In this document: positions 6,454 through 12,659 of the stretch, in pieces | Layout: the number at the start of each line of letters is the position of its first letter | How positions within the stretch are numbered: position 1 is the first letter of the stretch | Translations under genes and position numbers: made by a program | The notes under the pieces: model-generated | What the model saw: only the letters and a program-made list of their open reading frames with translations | Told to the model about the DNA's origin: nothing | Databases searched by the model: none | NCBI GenBank assembly: GCA_003525885.1 | Contig: DQIG01000058.1 | Location: 3,398 to 16,056 of the forward strand | Direction: 5' to 3' | Origin: Stenotrophomonas sp. | GTDB taxonomy: Bacteria > Pseudomonadota > Gammaproteobacteria > Xanthomonadales > Xanthomonadaceae | Length of the DNA: 12,659 nucleotides

Positions 6454-6478
6454 GTGCCCACCAACGGTGGGCACCCAC
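6454..6478 (-). repeat. Second-type palindrome, copy C (GTGG head, altered stem)
   Basis: On the minus strand a GTGG head precedes GTGCCCACC-GTT-GGTGGGCAC. Length and GTT loop match copies A and B, but several stem pairs have changed together, so pairing is kept. It ends 12 bases from the stop codon of the peptidase gene, where it could help end or protect that transcript. Confidence 0.75.
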
Positions 6479-6490
6479 CAGCAACCGGCC

Positions 6491-8638
<2,148 letters not shown>

Positions 8639-8669
8639 GAGGCAATCCGGTACGACAGAACAGCCCGGG

Positions 8670-8698
8670 ACCATAGCCGCTGGGGCCGGATGGGGCAA
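8670..8698 (-). promoter_or_regulatory. Predicted sigma-70 promoter of the dipeptidyl-peptidase gene
   Basis: On the minus strand TTGCCC (8698-8693) and TATGGT (8675-8670) are separated by 17 bases, each matching 4 of 6 consensus positions. Transcription would start near 8663, giving a leader of about 25 bases. It diverges from the predicted hscC promoter, with 24 bases between the two. Confidence 0.5.
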
Positions 8699-8722
8699 CG
8701 GCCGATGGTTGGGAGTGGTGCG

Positions 8723-8750
8723 TTCATCGGCCAGGTTACCGGCCTACAAT
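8723..8750 (+). promoter_or_regulatory. Predicted promoter of the hscC operon
   Basis: TACAAT (8745-8750) matches the -10 consensus at 5 of 6 positions. TTCATC (8723-8728), 16 bases upstream, is a weak -35. The predicted start near 8757 leaves a leader of about 27 bases containing AGGGA before the hscC ATG. No heat-shock (sigma-32) pattern was recognised. Confidence 0.45.
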
Positions 8751-8783
8751 CGGTGCTCCATCACATGCAGTCAGGGAAGCAGC

Positions 8784-10472
8784 ATGATCGTCGGTATCGA
8801 CCTTGGCACCACCCATTCGCTGGTGGGCATCTACGAGGCGGGAGGCGGTCGACTGTTCCCCAATGCACACGGGGAGCTGCTGACGCCCTCGGTGGTCAGC
8901 CTGGCCGATGGCGCGGTGCTGGTCGGGCAGCCGGCACGAGACCGCCTGGTCAGCCATCCGGCGCACAGCGTGGCGAACTTCAAGCGCTGGATGGGCACCG
9001 ACCGCCAGACCCGCCTGGGCGACCGCAGCTTTCGCCCCGAGGAACTGTCGGCACTGGTGCTGCGCTCGCTGCTGGCCGACGCCGAGGCCGCCCTGGGGCA
9101 GAAGGTGGAAGAGGCGGTGATCAGCGTGCCGGCGTACTTCTCCGATGCGCAGCGCAAGGCCACGCGCTCGGCCGGCGAACTGGCCGGCATCCGCGTGGAG
9201 CGCCTGATCAACGAGCCCACCGCAGCCGCGCTGGCCTATGGCCTGCAGCAGCGCGAGGGCGAAGGCCGGGTGCTGGTGCTGGACCTGGGCGGCGGCACCT
9301 TCGACGTGTCGATCCTGGAACTGTTCGACGGCGTGATCGAAGTGCATGCCAGTGCCGGTGACAACTTCCTGGGAGGCGAGGATTTCTCACGCGTACTGCT
9401 GGACGCCCTGCTGGCCGACCAGCGCCTGGACCTGGGCACGCTGGCCGACAGTGAAAGGGCACAGCTGCTGCGCCATCTGGAATTCTTCAAGCGTGAACTG
9501 AGCAACAGCGGCAGCAGCACGCTGGAGCTCTCCCTGGGTGAACGACAGCTGCGCTGGGAACTGGATGAGGCGGGATTTGCCCGGCTCTGCGATCCACTGC
9601 TGCAGCGCATGCGCGGGCCGATCGAGCGCGCCATCCGCGATGCACGGCTGCAGCCAGACGCGCTGGACGACATCGTGCTGGTGGGCGGTGCGGTACGCAT
9701 GCCGATGGTCAGCCGCCTGGTCACCCGCATGTTCGGCCGCCTGCCGCTGCGCCATATCCACCCGGACCATGCCATCGCCCTGGGTGCCACCGTCGCCGCC
9801 GGCCTGAAGGGACGCAACGAGGCCCTGCGCGAAGTGGTGCTGACCGATGTCTGCCCCTACACGCTGGGTACCCAGGTGTCGCGCCTCGGCGCCGATGGGC
9901 AGTCGCGCAGCGGCTATTTCCATCCCATCATCCAGCGCAACAGCGTGGTGCCGGTCAGCCGCGAGGATCGGTTCTTCCCCATCCAGGAGAACCAGCGCGA
10001 AGTCATGATCGACATCTACCAGGGCGAAAGCCCGACCGTGGACCGCAACATCAAGCTGGGTGAGCTGCGCGTGCCGCTGACCCATCGCGGGCCAATGGAG
10101 GAGCGCGGCGTCACCACCCGTTTCACCTACGACATCAACGGCCTGCTGCAGGTGGAAGTCACCGAAGAGGCCAGTGGCCTGCGTCATGAGCTGATCCTGG
10201 AACAGAACCCGGGCCTGCTGTCGCCCGACGAGATCCAGCAGCGCCTGGCCGCCCTGCAGAGCCTGAAGATCCATCCGCGCGACACCCAGCAGAACCTGGC
10301 CGTGGTGGCGCGCGCCGAGCGCCTGTACGAGGAGTTCATTCATCACCGTGACACGCTGCAGGGCTGGCTGATGCAGTTCCGCCACGCGCTGGACGGCCAG
10401 GACCTGCACCACATCGAGCAGCAGCGCCGCGAACTGTCCCAGGCGCTGGACATGCTGGAGCGCGATGCATGA
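8784..10472 (+). CDS. hscC: HscC, specialised Hsp70-family chaperone
   Basis: The gene encodes 562 residues, close to the 556 of E. coli HscC and shorter than DnaK (about 640). The ATPase domain (about 1-345) has phosphate loop VGIDLGTTHS (3-12), NEPTAAALAYG (143-153), VLDLGGGTFDVS (165-176) and the adenosine motif VLVGGAVRMPMV (298-309). The substrate-binding domain starts at LTDVCPYTLGTQV (353-365) and ends in a short helical lid; the long lid and acidic tail of DnaK are missing. ATG at 8784, preceded by AGGGA, gives MIVGIDLGTTHSLVGIY. The stop overlaps the next gene by four bases (ATGA), and that gene encodes a J-like membrane protein, the usual HscC partner type. HscC uses dedicated J proteins rather than DnaJ and GrpE in E. 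coli. HscA (Fe-S assembly) is less likely because no isc genes are present. Its clients are not known. Confidence 0.93.
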   Translation: MIVGIDLGTTHSLVGIYEAGGGRLFPNAHGELLTPSVVSLADGAVLVGQPARDRLVSHPAHSVANFKRWMGTDRQTRLGDRSFRPEELSALVLRSLLADAEAALGQKVEEAVISVPAYFSDAQRKATRSAGELAGIRVERLINEPTAAALAYGLQQREGEGRVLVLDLGGGTFDVSILELFDGVIEVHASAGDNFLGGEDFSRVLLDALLADQRLDLGTLADSERAQLLRHLEFFKRELSNSGSSTLELSLGERQLRWELDEAGFARLCDPLLQRMRGPIERAIRDARLQPDALDDIVLVGGAVRMPMVSRLVTRMFGRLPLRHIHPDHAIALGATVAAGLKGRNEALREVVLTDVCPYTLGTQVSRLGADGQSRSGYFHPIIQRNSVVPVSREDRFFPIQENQREVMIDIYQGESPTVDRNIKLGELRVPLTHRGPMEERGVTTRFTYDINGLLQVEVTEEASGLRHELILEQNPGLLSPDEIQQRLAALQSLKIHPRDTQQNLAVVARAERLYEEFIHHRDTLQGWLMQFRHALDGQDLHHIEQQRRELSQALDMLERDA

Positions 10473-11881
10473 GCTGGGGTCTGGAGCTGCTGGAGCTGGA
10501 CGCGGATGCCGACGAACGCGCGATCAAGCGGGCCTACGCGCGGCGCCTGCGGGTGACGCGCCCGGAGGACGATCCGGTCGCCTTCCAGCACCTGCACGAG
10601 GCCTACCAGGACGCACTGGCGTGGGCGAAGGATCGCGACCCCGTGGACGCAGCTTGGTCCAGCAGCACACCGGACACGCCGCTGCAACCCCACGCGCCGG
10701 TGTTCGAGGCAGCGGCCCCAGCGCCACCACCGGTGGCCGGTTCACACCCGCACGACCGCGTGCAGGCCACCCCGATACTGGACGTGGAGGCCATCGCCGG
10801 TCGTATCCTGGCTGAGGCCATACGGCAGGAACCGGAAGCGCTGCAGGCCTGGTTGGCGCAGCAGCCGGAACTGTGGTCGCTGCAGTGGAAGATGCGGATC
10901 GGTGACGCTCTGCTGGAGGCACTGTTCTCCAGCGAGGAGTCTGTGCAGGCCGACAACCTCGATCTGCTGGCCGAAGTGTTCGGTTGGGACGAGATCGGCA
11001 GCAACGTGGACCCCTACGCCCTGGACGCACAGCGCATGCAGATGCACCGCCGCTGGGTGGTGCAGCCGGGCAATCACCCTCGCCTGGCCGAACTGCTGCA
11101 GCGCTGCGGACAGCCCAACCCGCCCGCAGCGGCCCGCGATCACATGGCCTGGCTGTCGCGTCCCTGGAATCACTGGCAGTCACTGCTCACCTCCTTGCCT
11201 CCCCAGCGCGGGCGCGACCTCAACCGGACCCTGGATGCACTGGGCATCGATGACGCCACACCGGTCCCAGCACCGCTGCTGGTGCGCCAGGTCGTGTTCT
11301 GGCGCGAAATCGGTGCGATGCACCGCTTGAACCGCGAGCGGTTCCTGCAGGGCCTGCTGCGCGGTGCCGCGTGCGCGGTGATCGCCGCGCTGCTGGTGCT
11401 GGCGGTAGGCCTGTCGGGCCAGATGGCCACCGGTGACGGCGTTGCAGGCATCCATCCGTTGGCCACCTATGCACGCGTTGCGCTGTATGCCGCACTGGGG
11501 ATGGTACTGCTGGGCGCTGTCGCACCCGCTGTGCAGACCTTCCTGCACTGGCAGGTCCAGGACGAGCAACCGTATCGATCACCACTCGCAGCACTGCTGC
11601 CGATTCCGCTGTTGGCGATCGTTGCCATCGTGCTCATCCACGGGCTGGATCTGCGCACCGCCGGCACCCTGCTGGCCTGGCCGGTGCTGGGCCTGGCGGT
11701 GTGGCGCTGGTGGCGGCGCAGCCAACTGCAGATCCTTTTCAACGGCTGGCTGCTGCTGTCGGTGGTGCCGTTCCTGAAGCTGCTCGTTCTGGCCATGACC
11801 TACGCCGAACTGCCCGTGATCGCCGCGCTGGCGTTGTGGGCACGCGATGCTTGGACCCAGGTGTGGCGCCGCCAGCCATGA
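10469..11881 (+). CDS. Membrane-anchored J-like protein, probable HscC co-chaperone (DjlB/DjlC type)
   Basis: The gene encodes 470 residues, similar to E. coli DjlB and DjlC (about 475-483). Residues 1-50 resemble a J domain: helix I (LELLELDADADERAI), helix II (KRAYARRLRV) and helix III (PVAFQHLHEAYQDAL). In the loop that normally carries His-Pro-Asp, this protein has R31-P32-E33-D34. A Pro/Ala-rich linker (about 56-103) leads to a soluble helical region (104-290), containing WLAQQPELWSLQWK and VFGWDEIGSNVDPYALD. The last 180 residues hold about five or six membrane helices (near 296-317, 334-358, 372-392, 398-413, 424-444, 447-459). The J-like part should face the cytoplasm. It overlaps hscC and the following paralogue by ATGA at each end, indicating translational coupling. 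The role as HscC activator and membrane tether is inferred from gene order and the E. coli HscC-Djl pairing. Confidence 0.85.
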   Translation: MSWGLELLELDADADERAIKRAYARRLRVTRPEDDPVAFQHLHEAYQDALAWAKDRDPVDAAWSSSTPDTPLQPHAPVFEAAAPAPPPVAGSHPHDRVQATPILDVEAIAGRILAEAIRQEPEALQAWLAQQPELWSLQWKMRIGDALLEALFSSEESVQADNLDLLAEVFGWDEIGSNVDPYALDAQRMQMHRRWVVQPGNHPRLAELLQRCGQPNPPAAARDHMAWLSRPWNHWQSLLTSLPPQRGRDLNRTLDALGIDDATPVPAPLLVRQVVFWREIGAMHRLNRERFLQGLLRGAACAVIAALLVLAVGLSGQMATGDGVAGIHPLATYARVALYAALGMVLLGAVAPAVQTFLHWQVQDEQPYRSPLAALLPIPLLAIVAIVLIHGLDLRTAGTLLAWPVLGLAVWRWWRRSQLQILFNGWLLLSVVPFLKLLVLAMTYAELPVIAALALWARDAWTQVWRRQP

Positions 11882-12659
11882 CTGATTGGATGGAGCTGCT
11901 CGGCCTGGATGCCGGCGCCGACGAGCGCACCATCAAGCGCGCGTAGGCAAGGCAGCTGCGGGTCACCCGGCCCGAGGATGATCCGGTGGCGTTCCAGCGG
12001 CTGCACGAAGCCTATCAGTCCGCGTTGGCGCAGCTGGCCGGGGATGCAGCGCTGCCTGCGGCAGACAGCCCGACGCATGCGTCCATGGACGGGGTGGACC
12101 ATGATGCCGTCGCCGCACAGCTGCTGGCGGTGGCCGGCCAGGGCGATGCGGCGTTGCTGCAGCAGGCGCTTCAGCAGCAACCCCATCTGTGGTCACTGCA
12201 GGGCAAGCAGCACATCGGCCACGCCATGCTGCAGCAGCTGGTCACGCACGAACCGGCCCTGCCGCGCCCCACCTTCGACACGCTCAGTGAATGTTTCGGC
12301 TGGGATGACCCGGTACTGGGCATGGATATGCACTGGCTGGATGCGGTGGCACGCCGCTGCGAGCAACATTGGCTGCTGTCACCCGCAGGAGCGCAGGTGC
12401 TGGCGGCCCGCTACCTGGGCATCAGCGAAACACTGCTGGTCCCCGGCAGCGATGTGCTTCCCAGCCTGCGCGAGCATCGCCCGGCATGGCGCAACCTGCT
12501 GAGCACCCTGCAGCCGTCGCGCGGGCACCAGGCGATCAGCCTGCTGGCGGCGCTGGGTTACTGGCACGACCTGCGCCTGCCACCCGGCCTGGACGCAGGA
12601 CAGGTGGCGTTCTGGTCGCGCTTCGGGCGTGAGGGCGACGCCATCCACTGGCAGGCCAG
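11878..12659 (+). pseudogene. Second J-like membrane protein gene, interrupted by in-frame TAG at codon 23 (3' end outside window)
   Basis: This is a tandem paralogue of the preceding gene, overlapping it by ATGA. It opens with MTDWMELLGLDAGADERTIKRA, then TAG at 11944-11946, then continues in the same frame as ARQLRVTRPEDDPVAF. The first copy has TAC (Tyr) at the same codon, so one C-to-G change explains the stop. After it 237 codons run open to the window edge. They keep the homologous helical region (QQQPHLWSLQGK, FGWDDPVLGMDMHWLDA, WRNLLSTLQPSRG), with codon use like the neighbours, so any inactivation is very recent. The linker after the J-like part is shorter than in copy 1. The Arg-Pro-Glu-Asp variant of the J loop is present here too. 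As read, only a 22-residue peptide would be made. A sequencing error or readthrough remains possible. Membrane helices would lie beyond the window. Confidence 0.82.

Noticed and set aside
8639..8698. Longer peptidase start at 8698
   Set aside because: It would place 20 odd residues before a normal signal peptide and would lie within the predicted -35/-10 region.
8784..10472. DnaK or HscA instead of HscC
   Set aside because: The protein is about 80 residues too short for DnaK and lacks its long lid, no grpE, dnaJ or isc genes are adjacent, and the linked J-like membrane genes fit HscC.

Overview
The window is high-GC gammaproteobacterial DNA, most likely from the Stenotrophomonas maltophilia complex. 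Three things suggest this: repeated short palindromes with a GTAG head and GAGCCGAGC/GCTCGGCTC stem (SMAG-type REP elements), an REP-associated tyrosine transposase sitting among them, and a gene set typical of Xanthomonadaceae. The assignment rests on reading the sequence, not on a database search.

Left part (1-6351): the 3' end of an acetyl-CoA synthetase gene (acs), a LuxR-type response regulator (crbR-like), an REP-associated transposase, a manganese exporter gene (mntP), and a very large hybrid histidine kinase whose sensor is a sodium/solute symporter domain (crbS-like). In other proteobacteria CrbS/CrbR controls acs, so the kinase, regulator and target enzyme lie within about 6 kb here. 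They are separated by a REP/transposase block and mntP. The mntP gene has a yybP-ykoY manganese riboswitch leader and, further upstream, a palindrome matching the core of the E. coli MntR operator. Seven GTAG-type REPs lie in three clusters at the ends of crbR, the transposase, mntP and crbS.

Middle part (6352-8698): three palindromes of a different stem sequence, then a secreted S46-family dipeptidyl-peptidase. A Ser at its specificity position suggests the DPP11 (Asp/Glu-preferring) type. Its promoter diverges from that of hscC.

Right part (8723-12659): a compact + strand unit of hscC (a specialised Hsp70) and two tandem genes for membrane-anchored J-like proteins, joined by 4-base ATGA overlaps. 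Both J-like domains carry Arg-Pro-Glu-Asp where classical J domains have His-Pro-Asp. The second copy has an in-frame TAG at codon 23, where the first has TAC (Tyr), with an intact reading frame after it to the window edge. It is a very recent pseudogene, a readthrough case or a sequencing error.

The minus-strand order is dpp11, crbS, mntP, transposase. The plus strand carries acs-crbR and hscC-djl-djl. No rRNA, tRNA, CRISPR array or prophage was seen.
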